64,000 nucleotides of DNA from Amphirosellinia nigrospora (lineage: Eukaryota; Ascomycota; Sordariomycetes; Xylariales; Xylariaceae). The stretch covers positions 4,828,001 through 4,892,000 of the forward strand of contig SCHM01000001.1 of NCBI GenBank assembly GCA_004123355.1, written 5' to 3'. A program made the translations under genes and the position numbers. The notes under the pieces are model-generated. The model saw only the letters and a program-made list of their open reading frames with translations. It had not been told where the DNA came from and searched no databases. This document shows, in pieces, positions 24,071 to 34,830 of the stretch; positions within the stretch are counted from its first letter, which is position 1; each line of letters opens with the position of its first letter.

Positions 24071-25667
24071 GAAAGCCCAAGCGCGCCACTGCAGGGCCAA
24101 TTGGCAAATCAAGAACTGAAGCCAGTCCCGAACTTTGGAGCTTGGCCTCATCCCCTCCCTCCTCCTCCCACCTTATTTTTCCTCTCAATGATCCCTCCCC
24201 CAAGCCCACCTTACATAACTTCATCACCGTTCTCGACAAAGACAATCACCCGTTTTGTCGCTGAATCCTCAACCACACATCCCACCTCTCAACTCTCCCT
24301 CTCTTCCCCCCCCTCCTCTACCCCGTTAACCTCCATCTTCCTTCCACCCACCTCGCCCTTCTTCACCATCGTATTTCTCTTCTCCGATCTCCCCGATCTC
24401 CCACCCGATCCCACCTCTCACCCCTCCCCGTCTTCCGTTAACTCGGCCTACCCCCGGCCACATTAACTCGAGAGCTCGTTTTTGCCCTCTTTGGCGTCCC
24501 TGACAGTTATCGCCATTCCTAGCAAGTGGGCCAATTTCTTCATACGGCCAGCATCCACTTGTTTTTGGACAAAGACAAGTTACAGTAGCATCGCCAGCTT
24601 TCTACATTGCTGTAGCAAGCAGAGCGTGTATCCAAGTAAGTACATTCTATATTGTTATTGTTTTTCTCCCTTTCTGTCTATCCGCACATACCGAGAGAAC
24701 AAGCCCAGCCGCCATCAACCGTCTCTATCCTCTCAGATCGAGATGAAATGATAACCCGGCCGGCCAAGACCAACCCACGGAGCTCAATGCCAAGCATTAT
24801 TTGGGTCTTGAGGTTATGTTGCTGTCTACCTAGTAACTTGCCACTTCTATTCTTTGCCTGTCTTCTTTAAGCAACACGCCACCAAAATTGGCAGAATCCT
24901 ACAAAAATCTGGTTTCGATAGCGGGCATTTTACAACCCCGCAACTCGCAGCTACTAATGTCAAGCGACATGAAGATTTATTAGATTTGCGCACAACAGGC
25001 CAGTCGTCTCTGCAGGTCATAACATATCCACAACTTGTACATGAGGCCCTGAAGCACCCTCCACCGCAACAACGCGCTGCATCAGTTCCTAGCAGGTACC
25101 TTAAACCACAAAGGTCTGCAGAACCCCGCCAATCTCCAAGCCACACCTCTGATTGCACCTCTTGCTGTCGTCATGAAACTGCCCTCCCGCATCTGCTCTG
25201 TTACTATTCTCTGAGGCCGCTTTTTGGAATCACACAGATGCAACAATTCTGGTGATAATTCCGTTCTGCGCCCCTTGGTGCCAAGCGGTATGCACCTAGT
25301 ATCCACGGGTAGCTTTTTACCCATACCCAATTTCGCTATTTAGCTTTTTTTTGATATCGAGTTTTACTTACCTCACCCCACATGGATACAACCAGCTTCC
25401 CCGCAAAATCCACATCAGCTTATCAGAGCTAACCTGCCACCAGCAACACCAGCAGCTTGCCCTGAAGTCCTGTCCATAGGCCTTCGTCGCATACCAACCC
25501 TAAACTTATTTCGCCGGTCTCCCTCGAGTGCACGATCACCACAAGCGTAGATTGCGCAACCGCTTGTATTATCAATCGATTGCCCTGAATCTTAGGCACT
25601 TGCGCGTATTAATTTTCTTGCTAACGAGATCATCCACCAACGTTTGCCCCTCTTCCCTCCATTCACT
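24071..25667 (+). promoter_or_regulatory. pyrimidine-rich leader region of the KH-domain gene
   Basis: Strong CT-rich tracts at 24150-24470 and weaker ones up to 25660 precede the KH gene start. This looks like a long fungal promoter and 5' UTR, possibly with a leader intron, which I did not place. The open frame at 24101-24466 is a by-product of the low-complexity C/T tract and is not called. Confidence 0.4.
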
Positions 25668-26961
25668 ATGTCTGCTACCCAGGATGTCGTTCCACCAAAT
25701 GAAGCCGAGTCGGTAGATTACAAGCTCGAGGACAACGAGCCTCGATTGGGTCCCGACGGCGAGCCCGCCCCTAAGTCGGACGAGGAGTACGCAAACACTC
25801 AATTGACGCTACGAGCTATTGTCTCATCCAAAGAGGCAGGTGTCATCATTGGCAAAGGCGGCAAGAACGTTGCGGATCTGCGAGATGAGACAGGCGTCAA
25901 AGCTGGTGTGAGTAAGGTGGTACAGGGTGTCCATGATCGTGTCTTGACCATCACTGGCGGTTGCGATTCTATCTCAAGAGCATATGCTCTAGTAGCCCGC
26001 TCCTTATTAGAGGGTGCTCCGGCCATGGGCATGGAGGCGTCATCCAACCAAATGGAACTCATCGTAAGTTCATGTGCTCCATTCTACTATTAGTAAACTG
26101 ACAGTGCAATTTCAGAATTGAAGCTGCTCATTTCTCATAATCAGATGGGCACAATTATTGGTCGACAGGGCCTTAAGATCAAGAACATCCAAGATTCATC
26201 GGGCGTGCGTATGGTTGCGCAGAAAGAGATGCTTCCTCAATCCACCGAGCGCATTGTCGAGTTACAAGGCAACCCGGAAGGCATCCAGCGGGCCATCTGG
26301 GAAATTTGCAAATGTCTAGTTGACGACTGGCAGCGTGGTACTGGCACCGTGCTTTACAACCCTGTTGTTCGCACGCAACCGGGTGGTGTAGGGTCTATGG
26401 GTGGCGGTGTTGGTGCTACTGGCGGGGTACCATACGGCACATCCAACAGAGGCGATTATAGCTCATCCCGCGTCATGCGCACAGGAAACGGAGCTGATTT
26501 CAGCAACGGCGCGCCACGCCAATTCAATAGCCGCCGTTCTGACTCTGATGCTGCTGCCGCGGCCCACCTACCCACGATGAGAACGGTGAGGAGATACAGA
26601 CGCAAAACATCAGCATCCCTGCAGACATGGTTGGTTGTATCATTGGCCGAGCTGGAAGTAAGATCAGTGAGATCCGGAAGAGCTCTGGTGCTCGCATCTC
26701 GATTGCCAAGGTACGTTTTCCTAATATTTCGTAGTACGAAACGAAGTCCCAGCTCCGTAACTCTATATTTCGTGTGAAACTAGATTTGTTGTTTCAATGT
26801 ATCGCAGCTAATTGATGATACAGGCGCCTCATGATGATACTGGTGAACGCATGTTTACCATCATGGGCACAGCTAAAGCTAACGAGAATGCTCTCTTTCT
26901 GCTGTACGAAAACCTCGAGGCAGAGAAGATGCGACGCAGCCAGTTACAATCGCCTGAGTAA
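25668..26961 (+). CDS. rnc1: triple KH-domain RNA-binding protein (Rnc1/PBP2/poly(C)-binding type), two apparent frameshifts
   Basis: Binds single-stranded, pyrimidine-rich RNA and controls stability or translation of target mRNAs. Exons 25668-26063, 26116-26710 and 26824-26961 encode about 377 codons. Three KH GxxG loops are visible: GVIIGKGGKNV, GTIIGRQGLKI and GCIIGRAGSKI; the third domain is split by the last intron after SIAK. Gly-rich and Ser/Arg linkers lie between domains 2 and 3. The start ATG 25668 opens a typical acidic N-terminus. One base is missing at the second exon start (26116-26118), and the C run at 26563-26565 is one short; adding both closes the frame. In S. pombe Rnc1 stabilises the mRNA of a MAPK phosphatase; a phosphatase of that class lies 4.2 kb downstream. 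Confidence 0.9.
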
Positions 26962-28638
26962 TGGGCGGCTTTTGCTTTTGCGAGTTGGTAGGCTTCCGCG
27001 CCAAACCATCAAGTTGATACATTTGTCTAGGACATCTCTATTGTATGGTCCGGTTTGGTAACATACCCTGCGTTTGGGGAAGACTTCCAGATCTGACTTG
27101 CCGCAAGGCTCCTTTTTCGGGTGTGATATCTACGAAACGACGTGACGACTACAATTTCCCCTCTTCAACCACCGAAAAAGACAGAAAACCCACTCATCTT
27201 CTCATTATCCGCTTTCCTAATCATGCCCGTCTCCAAGCTAGTACGACGTTGATAGTCTGGCAATCGAACTATCGATTTGTGGGTGTAACTCACGATTCTA
27301 CAGTCTATAGTCTACAAGCAATCCTTAACACAAATCCGTTTTGTCACATGGGCGGAGGGCAAATCACAACCTAATGTTCCCAAGCGCAGTATTAGGGCCT
27401 ACCGAGAGCTTATATCCTACGTTCTTTTTTTCAGATGTTCGCGGCCGTTGCACCTCCTGGGGCTCGCCTAGACAGATATGAATATTGGGTTACGGATCAC
27501 GCTCTTAGTTGTCGTGCAACAAAATCGCGATGGCCTTGTTCTGTGTTTGAGGGTTTGGAGTTCGTGGCACTTCAACGGGGTTTAAAGATTTTCCTTGATG
27601 AGACCTTGTGCCGTGGTAGATGCTGGGTGCCGCCCTGAGCCTAGTCGCAGCTCTAGACCTTGGACTTTGGCACCCTCAATGTACGCCAACCTACCCTCTC
27701 AGCCCTTCACTCACATTCTTATGAAATTCCCACATGGCCCATTGCCATATGCCGGCAATCGATATTGTCTTATTTCCTCCTCTCCTGTATTATTCGCTCG
27801 GTGATTGTCTACCTAGCTCGTGTTGGGGCCAGAGGATGGAATGAGTGCAATACTCGCAAGGGAGCCCTGATTTCTGGTGTTTGTCGGTGGTGGCTTGTGT
27901 GTTTACAGGTATTCTCATGGGGCACACGCCTAGGCTTGGCAAATCATAATAAAACCACTTCTCAACCCAGCATATGTTGGCAGCTCTCAGTCGGCCTTGT
28001 GATGAAGATTAATCTGCTATCTATGTTTTTGAAAACATGTCACACCACCACTCTGCCAGATTTCTTCCACTAATTGATTATTGTCAATACTAACTAAATA
28101 GCGGGCTCCATGACTACGGAAGGTCTTCTTACTATTACCTCAACCCAAGTATAAATCCCAAGATATGATGAGTGCAGGACTGACCCAAGTTGCTAAAGAA
28201 AGATGAACCCCACCCCCGGAATTTAACACAGTCAGTAGCCTAACCTAGTACAGAATAGCCGGCAAGGTACGTTCCTATATAAGTTAGGGGGATCTACTCC
28301 TGAGGGACCCTTATTTGACCGCCTACCTGCCTGGTTTGGGGCCGTACCCAATCTGGTCGAGTGGGCATCTTATCTGATGATTCTGCCGTGACCATGACCC
28401 AAAGGGCCAACTGTCATCAGTGATCTGGAGACCATAAGAACTGACCTCCCTCCCTCCGCGATCGCTGTTGTTTGGTAGTTGATGGGCAACGCATTTCACT
28501 AGATTGATTGCCACAATACACAATCGATCCTTTTTTGTGGTTAATCATCATCTGCCTCCTTTGGAAATCTATATTATTCGCTTTTCGTCGGCGCGCTCTA
28601 TCTCTTGTCACCTTACTTGCCCTCGTCGTTTCTGGAGA
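26962..28638. other. intergenic spacer with probable 3' UTR and HUT1 promoter
   Basis: It contains the 3' UTR of the KH gene and the promoter of the transporter gene. The 137-codon frame at 27660-28073 has no supporting motif. The last 110 bases before 28639 are CT-rich and probably form the transporter leader. Confidence 0.45.
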
Positions 28639-30040
28639 ATGGCGCGTACGAAGCAAGCCAAGCCAGTAGAGCGCCAGGCCTCTTCCGAATACATATCTGG
28701 TCAATCGGGGACGCCGTCATCTAAACAGCAGCACGATGTCGCGCATCAATCTAACGGCGCAATAAAAAAACCAGCGCAAGCACCAGTACCAATCAACGCA
28801 GATGCTGGGCGACGCAACTTGTCATCGCAGTTGCTGGTATATATGGATCTTTGTAAGTCTTTCTCTACATATGTAGTGCTGCATTGGATTGTCTTCTCGT
28901 CGGGCGATGGACGGCCGAGCGCTAACATAGTCAGTCTTACATGGGCATATCTCCAGGAAAAGCTGACAACGACACCGCACGGCCCGCCGGGCCAGACGAG
29001 GTCTTCAAATACCCCGTCTTCCTGAACACGATCCAGTCACTGTTCGCCGCAGCGACGGGCGCGCTGTACCTGTGGTTCAGCACGCCCAAAGGCGCATCCG
29101 TGCCGCCCATCATCCCGTCCTCACGCATCCTGATGCCGCTCTTGCTCGTGGCGCTGACAAGCTCGCTCGCGTCGCCCTTCGGCTACGCCTCGCTCGCCCA
29201 CATCGACTACATCACCTTCCTGCTGGCCAAGAGCTGCAAGCTGCTGCCGGTCATGTTCCTGCACATCACCGTCTTCCGCAAGCGCTACCCGCTGTACAAG
29301 TACATGGTGGTCGCCGCCGTCACCGCCGGCGTCGCCGTCTTCACGCTGCACTCGGGCAAGAAGGGCAAGGGCAAGGGCCACGGGTCCTCGGGCGCGACGG
29401 AGCGCAACAGCGCGTGGGGCCTACTCCTGCTCGGCATCAACCTCCTCTTCGACGGCCTCACCAACAGCACCCAGGACCACATCTTCACCACCTTCCAGCC
29501 CTACTCCGGCCCCCAGATGATGTGCGCCAATAATCTCATGAGCATGGCCGTCATGGTCACCTACCTCGTCCTGAGCCCCTGGCTAGTTCACACGGGCATC
29601 GGTGAGTGGGTGGGCATGGACATCGCCGGTAGCGCGGGCGAGCTCGAGGAGGCGCTCGCCTTCATGGCGCGCCATCCAAGCGTGTGGTCTGATATTTTGG
29701 GTTTCGCGGCCTGTGGTGCCGTCGGACAAGTCTTCATCTGTCAGTTTCCCCCTTCTTTATTTTAAACACGAGCTATAAACAAATGCTAATAAACAAACAT
29801 AGTCTACACCCTGTCGACCTTCTCTTCCGTCCTTCTCGTCACCGTCACCGTCACCCGCAAGATGTTCACCATGATGCTGTCCGTCGTCGCCTTCGGCCAC
29901 CGCCTGACGCACATGCAAGTCTTAGGCGTAGGCCTCGTGTTTGGCGGCATCGGTGCTGAGGCGGCTATCGCGCGCCGGAGAAGATGGCGAAAGAAGAGGC
30001 TAAAAAGGCGGCCAAGGCTCAGGCTTTGAAGTCACAATAA
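28639..30040 (+). CDS. hut1: UDP-galactose transporter homolog HUT1 (UAA/nucleotide-sugar transporter family), two apparent frameshifts
   Basis: ER-membrane nucleotide-sugar transporter of the SLC35B1/HUT1 class, needed for ER folding and glycosylation. Exons 28639-28852, 28931-29739 and 29803-30040, about 420 codons. After a basic N-terminus come several membrane helices with the family segments [23 protein letters not shown] and [14 protein letters not shown], then [22 protein letters not shown]. The C-terminus is Lys-rich and ends KSQ. The C run at 28983-28985 and the GG at 29977-29978 are each one base short; adding both gives 421 codons including stop. The 78 bp first intron is a multiple of three and has no stop in frame, so its retention would insert 26 residues. 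Exon 2 is clearly richer in GC than its surroundings. Confidence 0.93.
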
Positions 30041-31192
30041 GGGGTAAGGTGGGAGTAGGTGTATAAGAGAAGGATAGATTTGTTGTTAGACTTGATCTTC
30101 TTCTTCTTCATTCTTGGGAGTATAAAATCATAATTAATTTGTTGTATATATTTGCTGATAGCATAAAGACTATAAGAAAGACAGGATGGTTAAATGGTTA
30201 CATCCGATTATACAGAGAAAGTCGATCTTTCAAAGCTTCGTGGATGCTTCGAGTTCAAGCTACGTATATACAAATTAGTGAAATAGTAAAATAGTACAAT
30301 AAATGACTAAAACAAGTAGTTGTTCTATTTATACTAGTGACTAAATGGATCTAGAGCATGGCTATCATGCATTGTGTGAATATACGAACGCCCGCTTATA
30401 TACAATTCACCCAGAAGTTTTGTTGTCATCACCGTCATAGGCCACCCAAAATTGGTCAATATCGACAATTGAAGGCACTTGTTTAAATGTGTGCAACGTT
30501 TAGTGCAACTTTTGGTATTGTTCCTTCGTAAACTATATATACAAGATGGGTGAGGAGCCTGTGTAAGCTCGGTGTTTCCAAACATCACATGATGATACAT
30601 GTGTAGGTGTGGCCTATACCAGTCCCATTTCCAGACTCCTCATAAACGCCGTTCCGTTCCGCGCTTTGCGTTGTATGCTTGCTTGGTTGCTCGCTCGCTG
30701 AAATCAAGTCACTAAGCACCTTGGAATATCGACCAAAGTTATGCTTCCTGTGTCGACTTCAAGACTTTCGAATTCAAACAAGTTTAGCCTTCCCTCTCTG
30801 GCTACTTGGTAAATTTCGAACAGCACGAAGTCATCACCTTTTACAGCCCTCATAGCCCCTGCCGACGGCCTATGCTTCACCACCGATAATTACCCCTTTA
30901 CTTTTGCTCACACACGATTGTAGATTATACATTGGCATTGGATTCAATGGACATCATGAACCACAGATATGAAGTACTTGATGACACCTCCTGTTGTAGA
31001 CTTTTGCCCGCGTCACAATTGCGCCGCCCGGGGTATCCGGTATCACCTTTCAGTGATTGCTTATGCTTCAAGTCGAAAAATGACATAAAAAATGAGATGG
31101 TATAAAAATAATCAAATCGAACAAATAAAAATGTCGAGGGACGAGACGCCGTGTAGATAGTATAACGAGTAGTCACGTGGCCATTTCAGTGG
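30041..31192. other. convergent 3' spacer between HUT1 and MSG5
   Basis: Holds the two facing 3' UTRs. It is AT-rich with no coding signal. A TTCTTC repeat lies at 30098-30110 shortly after the HUT1 stop. TCAT motifs on the minus strand are listed separately. Confidence 0.5.
30956..31095 (-). promoter_or_regulatory. TCAT-rich 3' UTR segment of the MAPK phosphatase gene
   Basis: Reading the minus strand downstream of the phosphatase stop (31193), TCAT occurs five times in 140 bases: plus positions 30956-30959, 30969-30972, 30981-30984, 31080-31083 and 31092-31095. Chance would give about one copy or fewer. Fission-yeast Rnc1 binds UCAU repeats in the 3' UTR of the phosphatase mRNA pmp1, so these are candidate KH-protein sites. 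The extent of the UTR is not known. Confidence 0.35.
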
Positions 31193-33584
31193 CTATAATA
31201 CATCGTCGATAGAGCGTGTGATCGGTGTTTCCCCCTTTGTAGGGGGACTTCTTGGGTCTGCAACTTGGGATGGACGCCCAAAGGGAAACCAAGGATTTCT
31301 TGGAAACATTGTTTCACGTGGGGAAAATAGACCGTCAGTAGGTGTCGGCGGCGACTCGACAAAATGCATCCCAGACAGTTCTGAAAGTGAGTCGTGGAGC
31401 GGGTTGTTCGTCATGGTCTCAACCCTTGGAGACATTAATGTGTCTTCCTGTGGTAGAGCTGGAGCTATTGCCATCTCCCGAGTGGACCTCTCGTCATGGT
31501 TGCCGAATGGATCCTGCCGTTTAAGGCCCATGGTATGATCATGGAACCCAAAACTTGAAGGAGCTTGAGAGCCTGAGCTAGAAGGTCCGCTGGAAAAGTT
31601 CTGGGGAGGAAATCTAGGGGATGGTGGGGGTTTAAAGAATGACGACGACCTAGGTGGAACGCCTGCTGCTGGCTTGGATCAAGTTTTGGCTCAAACATCG
31701 TAGGCGGTGCAAGAGTGTCACCGAAAGTAAAGCGGGCATAGCTTCTGACTTTTTCCCTTCCTCATTTTCGGACCACGAGAAGCTGGATGGGGCGGAGGAC
31801 GGCCCAGGTGAGATTGCCTCGATGCTAGTTGTTGATTTCCCGCGAGAATGCAGCAGATTCCTATCTAGGTTAGAATCTTTAGATATGTCTTCTTTTTCAT
31901 CGGTAATGGCGCAGTCATAGGTTCCTTTGGCTTGATATCTATGGCGTCGGCGGATAATGTAAGCCTGTGTTTCATAGGGCTTCTCCGCTTCGAGGACAAG
32001 CAGCGGAACGGGGCGGGAGTCTCTTCTTTGAAACCTCTTTTGGAAGTCTTGAAGACAGTACATTAATCGCATGTTGGGGCTTATCCATTTGCTTTTAGCT
32101 TGAGCAGCAACGTAAGCATCGTTGACGGTCAACCCTGGATTTTGGTATATACCGTACGCAATAATTAAGCTGGCTGACCGGCTTGCACCTTGTTGGCAGT
32201 GTACAAGCACTTTCTTCCCCTCCTTGGTGCGCCCGTCAATCGTATCGCAAAGGGTCATCAAGTCAGTCGCGATATCAGTATTATGATCCCAAGGCATATG
32301 AATGTATTCAGGCTCATTCCATGACGGGGCTTTAGGAGTTGTAGGCGTTTCTGAACCAGACCCCTCACGAGGTGGATATTCAAATGCGGTCGCGAAGCTA
32401 TCGTTCGTCATAGCTGTATCCGGTATCGGGACTGAACCATCAGCTCTGGGTCTGCTGAGCTATGCTTCGTATCTGAAGCCATGAAAGGATTATGGACCTC
32501 TGTCTACGTTGATGACCACATCGAATTTGGAAGCCTCCTCCGCTGTAGGTTCCAAGTACAAATACACATTATCGCTGTATATCGCAATCGGGCCATCTGG
32601 ATAGCCTGGAGACTTTGATCCTCATTATTTTCCGACTCGTCATGAAAGGCTCGAAATCCATGGCGGCCCGGTTGGCCAGTTGTGGTTTAATCGGAGAGTC
32701 TTCCTCCATGATGGTCGAGCCACAGTCGTTCCCCACGCTGCCTAGCTTGTCGGCCGCAACACTCTGATAACCCCGAGGTGCCTCGTTCAAGCACCGTAGG
32801 GAAAGTCATCCCTCCAGAAGGGCCGAACGTTGATGATTTTATAGTTGAAAGCATATGGGGTGAGGAAGTTGAATGCTTCAGAGACCGGCGCTGCAAGATA
32901 GGCGGTAGGCCTGGTGAATTTGGGGCTTCAGCAACCATTGGGCGAAGATTAAGACATTGAGAATCAGTTTTTCAGGCTGAGTAGGCTGGGTTTCTTTCTC
33001 GGGCCAGGAATTTTAGGCTTGATAAAACAAGGCGAAGAAGGCTCTGAGACTAAAGAATTACTCAAAGATGTCGCAAAGGGTGGTTGTATGAAAGACCCTT
33101 CATGTTCCTGGGTTTCCTAGGCCCTGGCGATGTCATGGCCGCTCGAATGCACTACTATTGGTGTTACGGTCAAGCTGGAGGCCGTCCATATTTGTGGAAG
33201 TTCGCCGAAGGTGTTGGAAGGGAACGAACTCAAGGGTATAAGACTAATAGGTGAATCGGGTGACGACGACGGTGAAGGATCCGACAGGGAAGAAGTATCC
33301 GTGGTAAGAGTGGGAGAAGAGTCGGCGGATTCTGAATTCTGCGTTGACGTGCTGTCATGATGCCGGTGAGTAGGGTCAGAAGGGAGGGGTCGTAGGTGTT
33401 TGGTTGGTGGTGAAGCCATCTTGTGGTCGCCGTGTCTATGCGCATAAGACGAATCCATCATGAATTTTGGCTCCATGACTGTAACCATCTCCCTATCCCC
33501 TAAATTGTCTGTCTCTGGATCTATTATGGACATTAAAGAGGGTATTTGGTCCTCGTACATCCGTCGGGCGGCGGCGGAAGGCAT
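31193..33584 (-). CDS. msg5: dual-specificity MAP kinase phosphatase (MSG5 type), many apparent frameshifts
   Basis: Dephosphorylates both Thr and Tyr in the MAPK activation loop and so shuts off cell-wall or mating MAPK signalling. About 797 codons with no intron needed. The Ser/Pro-rich N-terminal half starts at ATG 33584 (MPSAAARRMYED). The catalytic domain begins near 32590 (PDGPIAIYSDNVYLY) and holds the signature HCQQGASRSA (Cys nucleophile, Arg) near 32200, followed by SKWISPNMRLMYCLQDFQ. The C-terminal tail ends in PITRSIDDVL. The conserved text jumps frame repeatedly: near 32970 (T5 run 32968-32972), 32785, 32645-32647, 32604, 32498-32501 and 32428-32430, and again at about 31690 and 31530. 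Most sites are a homopolymer one base short. It is the most disrupted gene of the window, yet the protein text is well conserved. Confidence 0.88.
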
Positions 33585-34830
33585 ATTCGATAGCAGGACA
33601 AATCCCTAATACTGACTGAACGACTGACTTTCTCCAAATGTACACAGCAGACGGCCGATATCGTCGGTTCTGAAATATTCCTTAGGGTGTCGTCTTTACG
33701 GGCACAGTCGTGCTCAATGCGTCGAGAAGCGTCGGTCACCAAAGAGAGGTGTTGTTGTTTATGTGGTGTGTTAAAGGAATGGCGATCGCAGAAAGGCGGT
33801 ATAGGTATTAACCAGGGCCTGGTACTGGACAGCGCAGCTGAATCCTACTCCTGCACCTCACTCCTTCTCTTGCCGGTCTCAGAGATGACCGTGCCGTCGA
33901 TCAAAACTCCGCAGAAGGCCAAAAGATGTCAACAAAGAGAACTCGGTGTTCACACGATTGGCGATGAATTGATTTGTTGCTTTAGGACTTGGGAGAGAAC
34001 AAGCGACCAAACGAGGTAGAAGCGAGAAAGAAGAAACAAATGAGACAAGTATGGACGATGGGCGGCGTAGTGGCGGGTAGTGGTAGGTAAAATTAGAAAG
34101 GCGTGCGTGTTTCGGGTGGCTACAAATCGTAGGCCATCGAGCAACGGTGGAACTGAGATTACCCAAACAGGTGGCAAGGGGAATAGACGAACATGCGCCG
34201 CTCAGGGAGGTTGCTGGGCACCACGGGTACAGTGGGCGCTTGACGATTAGGGTACGCTAGGTACGGTGCCACCGACGGCGGTTGTGAAGACGAAGGATGG
34301 GAAAGAAGCGAGGAGGAAGGAAATGGAGAATATGATAGCCAGATACGGGGAGGCGGGCGTGTAAGAGGAGGGGAGAAGCGGGAGTTGGACCAGGGAGACA
34401 AGGACCTCTGCTGCTCACTCACGCATACCAAAAACCCGGCGGCATTGGTTGCGCTACCTAGGTGTAATTCGAAACAAAACAACTGGCTCGATCGCTGCTG
34501 GGAGAGAGAGGAGAGATCTCGAAGAAGCACGAGGAAAGGAGATTGAATGGATGGATGGATACAATACAGTGGTTGGGAAGGGAGTTGGTTGGCTTACCAC
34601 CCAGGTAGCCCAGGTAGAGACAGCAGGCTAGGTACGCTAGAGCAGGGTGGGCGCAGGCGTTAGCTGCCGGTCGGTGGATGTGGATGGGGATGGGTGATGG
34701 GTGGATGGGTGGATGGCGCAGAGAGGTGTTGGGTGCAGCAGCGGTAAACGGAATGTAGTGGGTGATCGGGCCTGGCGCTTGCGGCAGGGGTTGGCGCTGT
34801 CGGGGCTTAATAGCGCGACGCGACAAAGAG
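33585..34830 (-). promoter_or_regulatory. purine-rich (minus: CT-rich) leader/promoter of MSG5
   Basis: Upstream of the phosphatase start the plus strand is rich in G and A (for example 34020-34420), so the transcript-sense strand is CT-rich, like the other long leaders here. GGAT/GGGT simple repeats lie at 34543-34560 and 34681-34715. Frames found here (34458-34826 minus and others) are low-complexity products and are not called. Confidence 0.4.

Noticed and set aside
34158-34826. Pro/Ser/His-rich minus frames upstream of MSG5
   Set aside because: They arise from a CT-rich leader on the minus strand and overlap each other in different frames.
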